Assembly: GCF_000010165.1 (NCBI RefSeq)
Contig: NC_012491.1
Location: 2,921,501 to 2,985,500, forward strand
Direction: 5' to 3'
DNA: 64,000 bases
DNA from: Brevibacillus brevis NBRC 100599
GTDB taxonomy: Bacteria > Bacillota > Bacilli > Brevibacillales > Brevibacillaceae
Made by a program: the position numbers and the translations under genes. The notes below the pieces were generated by a model. It saw only the letters and a list, made by a program, of their open reading frames with translations, was not told the DNA's origin and did no database searches. This document shows, piece after piece, positions 25,088-33,158 of this stretch (its first letter is position 1; each line of letters begins with the position of its first letter).

Positions 25088-26020
25088 ATGGGTAGCTATA
25101 TCATCAAAAGGTTCATGCTATCGATTCCTTTGGTCCTGATCGTATCGTTTGTAACGTTTTCTTTCATTCATCTATCTCCTATGGATCCTGCCGAAGTGGT
25201 GCTGCATTCGCAAGACATTCCCACAATAACGGATGAGTTACTTGTTCAAACCAGAGCGAACCTTGGGATGGACCAACCCTTTTTGACCCGGTACCTAAAC
25301 TGGGTCGCTTCATGCTTGCAGCTTGATCTTGGAGATTCATACATAACGGGAAAACCCGTGTGGTCTATGCTAGGACCAGCCTTTTTCCATACAGTAAAGC
25401 TGACGTTGGTTTCGACATTTGCCATAGTTTCGCTGTCCATCGTTTTGGGAGTGGCATGCGCATTGAACGCAGGCAAATGGGTGGACAGATCAGTCAGAGG
25501 CGTTTCATTTTTCCTGACATCGATGCCGTCCTATTGGCTCGCCGCTCTGCTGATCTGGTATTTTTCCGTCAAGTTGGATTTGCTTCCGACAAGCGGAATG
25601 GAGTCGTACAAAAGCTATGTATTGCCCGTTGTTGTGATTACAATCAGCTATGCTGGCATCTATTTTCGAATCATCAGAAGTTCCATGTTAAGCAACATGA
25701 ATGAAGACTATGTTCTCTATGCAAGGGCATGCGGCTTACCGGAGAAAAAGATCACGATGCACATTCTCAGAAATTCATTGCAGGTGGCCATTTCCGTATT
25801 TTGCATGGCAATTCCCATTATTTTGGGAAGCACAGTCGTCGTGGAAAACATCTTTGCTTGGCCGGGACTCGGTACGCTAAGCGTCAAATCCATTTTAAGC
25901 AGGGATTTTCCGATCATTCAAGCCTATGTCCTAGTGTTGGCAGTCGCTTTTATTCTGTTCAACACCGTTTCCGACATCATCAATGCGGCATTGAAACCCA
26001 AAATAAGGGATGGTCTCTAG
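25088..26020 (+). CDS. cntB: Metallophore ABC transporter permease (CntB-like)
   Basis: 310 residues, DppB/NikB-type permease with six transmembrane segments, a periplasmic-side loop after TM1 (HLSPMDPAEVVLHSQDIPT) and a cytoplasmic EAA-like loop (YARACGLPEKKITMHILRNSLQVA). AAGGAG lies before the ATG. The stop codon is followed at once by the ATG of the next permease. Confidence 0.87.
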   Translation: MGSYIIKRFMLSIPLVLIVSFVTFSFIHLSPMDPAEVVLHSQDIPTITDELLVQTRANLGMDQPFLTRYLNWVASCLQLDLGDSYITGKPVWSMLGPAFFHTVKLTLVSTFAIVSLSIVLGVACALNAGKWVDRSVRGVSFFLTSMPSYWLAALLIWYFSVKLDLLPTSGMESYKSYVLPVVVITISYAGIYFRIIRSSMLSNMNEDYVLYARACGLPEKKITMHILRNSLQVAISVFCMAIPIILGSTVVVENIFAWPGLGTLSVKSILSRDFPIIQAYVLVLAVAFILFNTVSDIINAALKPKIRDGL

Positions 26021-26914
26021 ATGAATCGATTCCAACATGTGTGGAAAGACAAGGTTGCTGTCCTATCCTTATCCATTATCTCGCTTACAACTATGGCTGG
26101 AATATTTGCACCTTTCGTTGCACCGCATGATCCCGCAGAAGTACATATGGAGCTTCGATTTGCATCCGCATCATGGGAGTATCTCTTGGGCAACGACCAC
26201 TTAGGGCGATGCGTTTTATCCAGACTCATTTACGCTATTCGTCCCAGCATGCTATGGGTCTTCGCTGCGCTGCTCCTTTCTGTATTGACTGGGTCAATTG
26301 TAGGGGTTCTTGCGGGTTACTTTCGTGGAAAAACCGATGCCTTCTTAATGCGTGTTTGCGATGTGATCCTTTCTTTTCCGGGATATGTCATGACCCTGGC
26401 GATTATCGGCATTTTGGGAGTAGGTTTTGAAAATGTAATCATCGCCTTTGTATTGATGAAATGGGCGTGGTTTGCTCGAATCATCAGAGCGTCAGTCATG
26501 CAATATGCGGAATCCGACTATGTAAAATTCTCAAAGGCAATCGGCGCAAGCAATTTGGGAATCATGATCAGGCACATTATTCCGGTTGCATTGCCCGACA
26601 TTGCTGTCATTTCAAGCAGCTCCTTCGGTTCGATGATTTTGCAAATATCAGGATTCTCTTTCCTAGGTTTAGGCATTCAAGCACCGGAAGCAGAGTGGGG
26701 CATGATGTTGAATGAAGCGAGAGAGGTCATGTTTTCCCGCCCGGAATTCATGCTAGCTCCCGGTTTGACCATCGTGATCGTCGTATCGGCCATTAACTAT
26801 TTGTCTGATACGCTTCAAGTGGCTTTAGATCCCAAATTGATGACTTCTACATATAAGCAGCAAGGGTTAGTAAGAGCCTCTGCCGTGAAGCTCGAAGGAA
26901 AAGGGGTGGCATAA
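26021..26914 (+). CDS. cntC: Metallophore ABC transporter permease (CntC-like)
   Basis: 297 residues, DppC/NikC-type permease. Motifs: LLGNDHLGRCVLSRLIYAIRPSM, LRVCDVILSFPGYV in related form (FLMRVCDVILSFPGYVM) and FSKAIGASNLGIMIRHIIP. It starts immediately after cntB with no gap and pairs with it. The C-terminus has an extra basic tail (about 15 residues). Confidence 0.87.
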   Translation: MNRFQHVWKDKVAVLSLSIISLTTMAGIFAPFVAPHDPAEVHMELRFASASWEYLLGNDHLGRCVLSRLIYAIRPSMLWVFAALLLSVLTGSIVGVLAGYFRGKTDAFLMRVCDVILSFPGYVMTLAIIGILGVGFENVIIAFVLMKWAWFARIIRASVMQYAESDYVKFSKAIGASNLGIMIRHIIPVALPDIAVISSSSFGSMILQISGFSFLGLGIQAPEAEWGMMLNEAREVMFSRPEFMLAPGLTIVIVVSAINYLSDTLQVALDPKLMTSTYKQQGLVRASAVKLEGKGVA

Positions 26915-26921
26915 CCGGAAG

Positions 26922-27743
26922 ATGAACATTTTGGAGGTAAATAACCTGAAAATCTGGGACAGCCGCAATGATCGAGTGATCGTTCCAAACAGTTCATTTC
27001 ATGTGAAGCAGGGAAGCTGTCTGGCCATTGTTGGAGAAAGCGGAAGCGGGAAGTCGGTTACGTGCAAGGCCATCATGAGATTGAATAAAGCCGGGATTCA
27101 CCAATCGGGAGACATTCTATTACGAGGAGAAAACCTCATGGAGCTCTCCGAACAGGAGATGAGGAAAAAGAGGGGAAAGCAGCTTTGCATGATTTTACAG
27201 AATGGCATGCGTGCCTTTGATCCCTCTTGCGTGGTGGGCGTTCATTTAAAGGAGACGCTAGTGGAGCATTTTGGATGGAGTCGTGACGAAATCACAACCA
27301 AAATGAAAAATGCCATGGAAAGCGTCATGCTGAAAGACCCGAAAGAGGTAATGAATAAGTATCCCCACCAGCTGTCGGGTGGAACGCTGCAGCGGGTCAT
27401 GATTGCGCTGGCTATCGTATTAGAGCCTGACATTCTGATTGCTGATGAACCCACGACAGCACTCGATACAATCTCGCAGTTCGAAGTGGTTGAACAGTTC
27501 CTGCAATTGCGTGATCGAATGGGCTGTTCCATGATCTTCATCTCTCACGATTTAGGAATTGTCAAATTAATGGCAGATGAGGTTCTCGTCATGAAAGAAG
27601 GAGAAATTGTTGAAAACGGGACGACCGAAGCCATCTTCTCTGAACCGCAGCATACCTATACCCGTTACTTACTCTCCACGAAGCTGCCGATGAATCAACA
27701 TTTTAAGAGGGTCATGGGAGGAGTTAGTATTGCTGAGCGTTGA
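26922..27743 (+). CDS. cntD: Metallophore ABC transporter ATPase (CntD-like)
   Basis: 273 residues. Walker A GESGSGKSVT, signature HQLSGGTLQRVMIA, Walker B DILIADEPTTALD and the switch His in FISHDLG are all intact. DppD/NikD type, slightly shorter than usual and lacking the long Cys-containing C-terminal tail of peptide transporter ATPases. It overlaps cntF by 14 bases. Confidence 0.87.
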   Translation: MNILEVNNLKIWDSRNDRVIVPNSSFHVKQGSCLAIVGESGSGKSVTCKAIMRLNKAGIHQSGDILLRGENLMELSEQEMRKKRGKQLCMILQNGMRAFDPSCVVGVHLKETLVEHFGWSRDEITTKMKNAMESVMLKDPKEVMNKYPHQLSGGTLQRVMIALAIVLEPDILIADEPTTALDTISQFEVVEQFLQLRDRMGCSMIFISHDLGIVKLMADEVLVMKEGEIVENGTTEAIFSEPQHTYTRYLLSTKLPMNQHFKRVMGGVSIAER

Positions 27744-28473
27744 GTGTGTAGAGAAATCATACAGAAAAGGCGGATTGTTCTCAAGGGAAAGAGAGCAAGT
27801 GTTGAGTAACATTAGCTTCGAATGCAAGTCTGGGGAGTGTTTCGGCATCATCGGAGAAAGCGGAAGTGGTAAATCGACATTAGGAAGATTGCTCCTGGGG
27901 ATAGAAAAGCCTGATCGAGGTACCGTCTTGTTTGAGGGCAAAAAAGTAGAGGATCGAAAAGTAAGAACAGGGAATATCAGCGCTGTATTTCAAGATTACA
28001 CTTCTTCGATCAATCCATTATATACAGTTGAGGACGCCATTCGGGAGCCTTTGCAAATAAAAAGACGGGGACGAAAAGATGTTCGAAGCGAGATTGACCA
28101 TTTATTAAGTCAAGTAGGGTTGGATCCTTCCTATCGAAAGAAATATCCTCATGAGCTATCAGGGGGGGAGGCTCAGAGGGTATGCATAGCGAGAGCCATT
28201 TCAACGGAACCGAGATGCATTCTATTCGATGAAGCAATCAGTTCATTGGATGGGTCTGTGCAAATGCAAGTGCTTGATTTACTAAAAGACTTGAGAAAAC
28301 GTTACAAGATTAGCTATATCTTCATCACCCATGATATACAGGCTGCCGCCTATATTTGCGACAGAGTCATGGTCATACGAAATGGTGAGATCGAAGAGAT
28401 TGTGAGGGTTGAAGAATTAAAAGATGTTCAATCCGCCTATACGAAGAAACTGCTGCAAATGACTATTGCTTAA
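27730..28473 (+). CDS. cntF: Metallophore ABC transporter ATPase (CntF-like)
   Basis: 247 residues from a TTG start with GGAGGAG upstream inside cntD. Walker A GESGSGKSTL, signature HELSGGEAQRVCIA, Walker B CILFDEAISSLD (Glu in DEA) and ITHD switch. NikE/DppF type. With CntD it should form the ATPase pair of the importer. Confidence 0.87.
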   Translation: MLSVECVEKSYRKGGLFSREREQVLSNISFECKSGECFGIIGESGSGKSTLGRLLLGIEKPDRGTVLFEGKKVEDRKVRTGNISAVFQDYTSSINPLYTVEDAIREPLQIKRRGRKDVRSEIDHLLSQVGLDPSYRKKYPHELSGGEAQRVCIARAISTEPRCILFDEAISSLDGSVQMQVLDLLKDLRKRYKISYIFITHDIQAAAYICDRVMVIRNGEIEEIVRVEELKDVQSAYTKKLLQMTIA

Positions 28474-28523
28474 AGGAATTGGCAATGAGAGTGAGCAGAG
28501 GATCAGAGGAAGGAGCAAGAGCT

Positions 28524-29714
28524 ATGAGAGGGGCTCTGTCTTGGCCATTTTTACGATTATACATATTGACTCTTTTGTATTTTAGTGCGAACTCAATTCT
28601 GAATGTCATTATTCCGTTAAAGGGTGCAGAGTTGGGTGCAACCAATACAACAATTGGAGTCGTTATGGGAGCGTATCTGTTTACAACCATGTTTTTTCGG
28701 CCGTGGGCAGGCCATATCATCCAAAAACATGGCCCAATCAAGGTGCTCCGCACGATTCTTATTTTCAATGGAGCGGCTCTCATTTTATATACGTTTACTG
28801 AATTAGAGGGTTTTATTGTTGCCCGTATTCTGCAAGGGATGTGTACCGCTTTTTTCTCCATGGCCTTACAGCTAGGGATTATTGATGCGTTGCCGGACAA
28901 GGATCGTTCACAAGGGATCTCCCTGTATTCCTTATGTGCTTATTTGCCTGGTATTTTTGGCCCTCTACTCGCTTTAGGCATCTGGCAAGCGGGGGATAGC
29001 TCTTATTTTACAGTTGCCATGGTCACCATTGCGATCCTTACAGGAGTGGTGGGTTATAGCGCCAGCATCGACAAAAAAGTAGCAGAGCCTGCTCCGGGTC
29101 AGACTGAACAGGGAGCAACCATGCTTGGTTCTGTGAGCCAATTAGTCAAAAACCCGTATTTATGTAAATGCAGCGTCCTGATGCTGGCGGCATCCATTAT
29201 ATTTGGAGCTGTGACAACCTTTATACCGCTGTACGCTGTACAAATTAACTACGGGAATGCGGGAATTTTCCTGATGCTTCAAGCGGGTACCGTCGTATTA
29301 TCGCGGTTTGTGTTGAGAACGAAAATTCCGTCAGATGGTAAGTGGCGTTCCTCTTTTATGATGGGAATTATGCTCATTCTTGCAGTAGCGGCGTTAAGTG
29401 TAAGCTTTTCTAGCGTGGGTGGAGCAGCCTTTCTCTACGTAGGGGCCATATTAATGGGAATTGCTCAAGCCCTTCTCTATCCTACGTTAACGACGTATTT
29501 GACATTTGTTCTGCCAAAGACGGATCGCAATGTGTTAATCGGGTTATTCATAGCTATGGCCGATTTGGGTGTTTCTCTGGGAGGAGTCATCATGGGGCCA
29601 GTCGCTGATCATTTCTCTTATTCCTTTATGTATATGATTTGTGCAATCTTAGGCGTAACGATGATCATTTTTGCCTATGAACGAAGCAAAAAAAGTTCTG
29701 CAGGATTACGATAA
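28524..29714 (+). CDS. cntE: MFS metallophore exporter (CntE-like)
   Basis: 396 residues, 12 transmembrane segments, major facilitator fold. In S. aureus CntE exports newly made staphylopine; the last position in this cluster is the same. I start at the ATG 28524, which has GGAAGGAG 8 bases upstream; a TTG at 28479 in frame is possible but weaker. It ends before a terminator, which closes the operon. Confidence in the export role comes from synteny. Confidence 0.85.
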   Translation: MRGALSWPFLRLYILTLLYFSANSILNVIIPLKGAELGATNTTIGVVMGAYLFTTMFFRPWAGHIIQKHGPIKVLRTILIFNGAALILYTFTELEGFIVARILQGMCTAFFSMALQLGIIDALPDKDRSQGISLYSLCAYLPGIFGPLLALGIWQAGDSSYFTVAMVTIAILTGVVGYSASIDKKVAEPAPGQTEQGATMLGSVSQLVKNPYLCKCSVLMLAASIIFGAVTTFIPLYAVQINYGNAGIFLMLQAGTVVLSRFVLRTKIPSDGKWRSSFMMGIMLILAVAALSVSFSSVGGAAFLYVGAILMGIAQALLYPTLTTYLTFVLPKTDRNVLIGLFIAMADLGVSLGGVIMGPVADHFSYSFMYMICAILGVTMIIFAYERSKKSSAGLR

Positions 29715-29808
29715 GACCGATGATGTTCATTGCTATAGCTCAATCGTGAAAGGAAGAAAACGGTTATCCGTAGATCGTCGTTGGACACGGAGGAAAATAT
29801 TCAGGTGG

Positions 29809-29858
29809 CAAGCCGAGTGCATGTTAGGAGATGATACCTAGCGTTTACTCGGCTTTTT
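29809..29858 (+). terminator. Terminator of the cnt operon
   Basis: AAGCCGAGT pairs with ACTCGGCTT, with an inner GTTAGG/CCTAGC stem, followed by T residues. Confidence 0.75.
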
Positions 29859-29919
29859 CATACGCAGATGCGAATCAAAACACAGTATCTATTTGACCAT
29901 CATTTAGCGTCACAAAAGA

Positions 29920-29935
29920 TAGGGGAAGGTACCTA
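29920..29935. promoter_or_regulatory. TAGGGGA dyad upstream of the NreB-like gene
   Basis: TAGGGGAAGGTACCTA is an imperfect dyad in the non-coding leader before the sensor gene. A related half site, TAGGGGAAATG, begins at 29972. Both resemble the dyad before sqr, so they may be autoregulatory sites for the NreC-like protein. Confidence 0.4.
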
Positions 29936-30014
29936 TTTGAAAGGTGCTCCCCGTCTTTTACGATGGGGTCATAGGGGAAATGATCTCAATATCTTTCAGT
30001 ATGGAGGACCGAAA

Positions 30015-31067
30015 ATGGAACGCTATGGTGAAGAAGGAAAAGCGATGGATAACGGGTATCTGAAGCAAATCTTCGATCACTTGCAGGACGGGATTATTCT
30101 CATGGATCAAGAACGAAAAATTATGGTGATGAACCCATCCGCAGAGAAAATGACGGGTTGGATACGAGGAGAAAAGGTCCCGTTCTGCTCCTACTGCCAA
30201 AACAGAGAGTTGGAACCGGGAGAAGAACGATGTTATTTGCTCGCCAAACGGGAGGTTCCCTATTTTCTCTCTGCGATGCCTACCTATGAAGGACGGTACG
30301 TAGACATGGAGATGAGCACGGCTGTCATCTATGAAAATGGTGAACAAAACATGCAGGATGTCCTATTAGTTTTAAAAGATATGACGGTCAAGAAAAAAGA
30401 AGAGGAGGTCAGAATCTCCAAGCAGGTGCTGCAAAAAACACTAGAAGCTCAAGAAAATGAACACAAGCGCCTGGCCCGGGAACTGCACGACGGCGTAGGT
30501 CAATCCTTGTATTCTGTTTCAGTAGGTATTCAGGCAATTCAAGCACGCCTCAATGAGAGGGGACAATTCCGGGAATTCATGCAAGAGATTGTGAATGAGC
30601 TGGAAAAAGCGATACAAGATGTCAAGCTGTATTCTCTACAGCTGCGTCCGCATAGTCTCGATCAGCTGGGGCTGATTCCTACCGTACAGCATCTTGTTTC
30701 TAGCTTGAACAAAGCACATCAGGATGTTTCCATTACCTTTTCTTACAGCAATGTTAGTGATCATTTTCAGCCAAACTTGGAAATCAATCTGTACCGTGTC
30801 ATCCAAGAATCCTTACATAACGCACTGAAATACGCGAAGGCCACACTCATTGAAGTCATCTTGTACAAGGAAGACGACCTACTGACTCTGCTCATTCAGG
30901 ACAACGGAATCGGATTTGTGCGCGATCAGGTTCAGGTTGGTCTGGGCCTCAAACATATGGAAGAACGAGTGGATCAGATGGAGGGGACTCTTCAGATTCA
31001 ATCCGTCCTCCTCGAAGGTACATCGATCAAGGTAACGGTAGCAGGACAAGGAGGGAGAGTAGAGTGA
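30015..31067 (+). CDS. NreB-like cytosolic sensor histidine kinase with PAS cysteine cluster
   Basis: 350 residues, no membrane segment. N-terminal PAS domain (about 1-125) followed by HisKA_3 (His in RLARELHDGVGQSLYSV) and an ATPase domain (DNGIGF, GLGLKHMEERV). The PAS domain carries Cys58-X2-Cys61-X11-Cys73, which is the spacing of the first three 4Fe-4S ligands in Staphylococcus NreB; the fourth position is Leu76, not Cys. Start 30015 is supported by GGAGG 7 bases upstream and by Cys numbering almost equal to NreB; the open frame back to 29868 is not protein-like. The gene overlaps the regulator by 4 bases and precedes sulfide oxidation genes, so a redox or sulfane-sulfur signal is plausible. 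Confidence 0.8.
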   Translation: MERYGEEGKAMDNGYLKQIFDHLQDGIILMDQERKIMVMNPSAEKMTGWIRGEKVPFCSYCQNRELEPGEERCYLLAKREVPYFLSAMPTYEGRYVDMEMSTAVIYENGEQNMQDVLLVLKDMTVKKKEEEVRISKQVLQKTLEAQENEHKRLARELHDGVGQSLYSVSVGIQAIQARLNERGQFREFMQEIVNELEKAIQDVKLYSLQLRPHSLDQLGLIPTVQHLVSSLNKAHQDVSITFSYSNVSDHFQPNLEINLYRVIQESLHNALKYAKATLIEVILYKEDDLLTLLIQDNGIGFVRDQVQVGLGLKHMEERVDQMEGTLQIQSVLLEGTSIKVTVAGQGGRVE

Positions 31068-31708
31068 TACGAGTGCTTTTGGTTGATGATCACACGATGA
31101 TTCGGAAGGGATTGCGTGTGCTTCTCGAAAGTTACTCTCAAATTAAAATTGTCGGAGAGAGTCATACAGGCAATGATGCCATCTTGAAAGCCAATCAGCT
31201 GAAACCCGATGTAGTGCTGATGGATTTGTCATTGCCGAACGGGTTGGATGGGTTTACCGCGAGCAAAGAGATTCGCAAGTCGAATCCTTTGGTGAAAATC
31301 GTCATATTGACCATGCATGACGAGGAGATTTTCGTCCAGGAGGCCATCACGGTCGGAGCCCATGGCTACATTTTAAAAAACAGCCATGGAGAACTGCTGT
31401 TTCAAGCCATTGTGGAGGTTTACAGAGGCAAGTGCTTTTACAAGACTTCAGTATCGCAAGAAATCATCAATCTATGGCTGAGATCGGATGCCAAGACGTT
31501 GCCTTCTGTTTTAACGCTGCGTGAAAAGGAGCTTGTCAGACTCATTGTGCTTGGCTATTCCAATAAAGAAATGGCGGATAAGCTGTTGATCAGCGTAAAA
31601 ACCGTGGAGAACCACAAAACGAATATCATGCAGAAACTAGGATTGGATTCCAAGCATCAATTGATCCAATACGCCATAAAAAATAGATATCTCGATCTGG
31701 CGTTTTAA
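31064..31708 (+). CDS. NarL/NreC-family response regulator
   Basis: 214 residues from a GTG overlapping the kinase stop. Receiver domain (residues 1-118: LLVDDHTMIRKGLRVLL, Asp in VVLMDLSLP, Thr and Lys conserved) and a C-terminal LuxR-type HTH (LTLREKELVRLIVLGYSNKEMADKLLISVKTVENHKTNIMQKL). It pairs with the NreB-like kinase. Its likely targets are its own operon and sqr, where TAGGGGA dyads occur; NreC of staphylococci binds a TAGGG/CCCTA palindrome. Confidence 0.87.
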   Translation: MIRVLLVDDHTMIRKGLRVLLESYSQIKIVGESHTGNDAILKANQLKPDVVLMDLSLPNGLDGFTASKEIRKSNPLVKIVILTMHDEEIFVQEAITVGAHGYILKNSHGELLFQAIVEVYRGKCFYKTSVSQEIINLWLRSDAKTLPSVLTLREKELVRLIVLGYSNKEMADKLLISVKTVENHKTNIMQKLGLDSKHQLIQYAIKNRYLDLAF

Positions 31709-31725
31709 TGGTATGAATCCAAAAG

Positions 31726-31741
31726 TAGGGGACTTCCCCTA
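31726..31741. promoter_or_regulatory. TAGGGG/CCCCTA palindrome upstream of sqr
   Basis: TAGGGGACTTCCCCTA is palindromic at 7 of 8 positions. It lies between the regulator gene and sqr, 100 bases before the sqr start. It resembles the NreC site (TAGGG, spacer, CCCTA) but with a 6-base rather than 4-base spacer. Confidence 0.55.
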
Positions 31742-31840
31742 TATGGAAAAAATGTCAGCGGAATAAACTGAATAGAGAGACTGCATCTTATGAACGGTCA
31801 TCGTATGATTGGAAACCAAATGGTCATCGAAGGAGGAGCT

Positions 31841-33040
31841 ATGGCAAAACAAGCTCATTATACGGTTGTGATCGTGGGAGCAGGCTCAGCAGGTATCTCT
31901 GTTGCTGCCCGTCTCGTCCGTGCTTCCAAAAGGCTCATAGGACAAGTCGCCATCATCGATCCCGCATCCAAACATTATTATCAGCCTTTGTGGACATTAG
32001 TCGGAGGTGGTGCCGCGAAAAAGGAGGAATCCGAGCGTGATCTCTCCTCTCTGATTCCCACAGGCGTTGACTGGATCTGCGATGCGGTCACCATGTTTCA
32101 ACCGGAACAAAACACGCTTAGTACGAAGCAGGGGGCTGTCTTTTCCTATGATTACCTCGTTGTTGCTGCCGGACTGCAACTTGATTGGGAGGGGGTAAAG
32201 GGTTTGAAGGATGCCGTCGGAAAGAATGGCGTTTGCAGCAATTACGCATACCAAACGGTAGAAAGTACATGGGAAGCCATCCGGGGTTTTAAAGGCGGCA
32301 CTGCCATTTTTACCCATCCGAATTCACCTGTAAAATGCGGCGGAGCCCCTCAGAAAATCATGTATCTGGCCGATGATTACTTTCGCAAGTTACATGTTCG
32401 CAACGAGTCAGCGATCATTTTTGCATCAGCGAAGGGAAGTATTTTTGACGTTCCCACGTATGCCACTACCCTCAATAAGGTCATTCGTCGCAAGAACATC
32501 GAAACGAGATACAAGCATAACCTACTGGAGGTACGGGCGGATACCAAAGAAGCCGTCTTCGAGAATCTGGACACCAAAGAGCAGGTAGTATGGAAGTATG
32601 ACATGCTTCATGTGACCCCTCCCATGAAAGCGCCCGATTTCATTGCAAACAGCGCATTGGCAGACACAGGAGGCTGGGTCGATGTCGATCCATTTACGCT
32701 TTTGCACAAGAGATTTCCCACTATTTTCGGCATTGGCGATTGCACGAATCTTCCCACATCCAAAACCGGAGCTGCTATTCGCAAACAGGCGCCTGTGGTT
32801 GAGAAAAACCTGCTCGCGCTGATCAATGGTAATCCATTGACTGCCAAGTATGACGGTTATACATCCTGCCCACTCGTAACGGGGTACAACAAGCTGGTAC
32901 TCGCCGAATTTGATTACAACCTGAAGCCGTGCGAAACCTTTCCTTTTGACCAATCCAAAGAAAGATTCAGTATGTACCTGATGAAAAAAGAACTGCTTCC
33001 CATCCTTTATTGGAATGGCATGCTAAAAGGATTGATGTGA
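31841..33040 (+). CDS. sqr: Sulfide:quinone oxidoreductase
   Basis: 399 residues. FAD-binding loop VVIVGAGSAGISVAARL at the N-terminus, second dinucleotide site and FAD motif GIGDCTNLPTSKTGAAIRKQ. Active-site cysteines of the mitochondrial-like type are visible in VKCGGAPQK and YTSCPLVTGY. The enzyme oxidises sulfide at the membrane, passing electrons to quinone and making persulfide on a thiol acceptor. AGGAGG stands just before the ATG at 31841; the frame opens earlier (31790) without a good site. It begins a sulfide-detoxification run with the persulfide dioxygenase and exporter. Confidence 0.92.
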   Translation: MAKQAHYTVVIVGAGSAGISVAARLVRASKRLIGQVAIIDPASKHYYQPLWTLVGGGAAKKEESERDLSSLIPTGVDWICDAVTMFQPEQNTLSTKQGAVFSYDYLVVAAGLQLDWEGVKGLKDAVGKNGVCSNYAYQTVESTWEAIRGFKGGTAIFTHPNSPVKCGGAPQKIMYLADDYFRKLHVRNESAIIFASAKGSIFDVPTYATTLNKVIRRKNIETRYKHNLLEVRADTKEAVFENLDTKEQVVWKYDMLHVTPPMKAPDFIANSALADTGGWVDVDPFTLLHKRFPTIFGIGDCTNLPTSKTGAAIRKQAPVVEKNLLALINGNPLTAKYDGYTSCPLVTGYNKLVLAEFDYNLKPCETFPFDQSKERFSMYLMKKELLPILYWNGMLKGLM

Positions 33041-33132
33041 GGCAGTTTTCGAAAGAAGGGGGGACATCCATTTTGCCGATCTGGAATCACTCCGGTCTGC
33101 ATGAGTTACTCGCGGAAAAAGCAAACAAATAA
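33037..33132 (+). CDS. Possible 31-residue ORF coupled to sqr
   Basis: A GTG overlapping the sqr stop (GTGA) opens a 31-codon frame ending at 33132, 26 bases before the dioxygenase start. It begins RQFSKEGG and ends HELLAEKANK. I do not recognise it. The internal GGGGGG at about 33058 could also serve a shorter version starting at a TTG. It may only be spacer sequence. Confidence 0.25.
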   Translation: MRQFSKEGGTSILPIWNHSGLHELLAEKANK

Positions 33133-33158
33133 TTGACAGGTTAAGGGAGGAATACACG

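Noticed and set aside
29868-30014. Longer start of the NreB-like kinase
   Set aside because: No ribosome binding site, non-protein-like sequence, starts right after the cnt terminator, and would cover the TAGGGGA dyads; the 30015 start reproduces the NreB Cys numbering.
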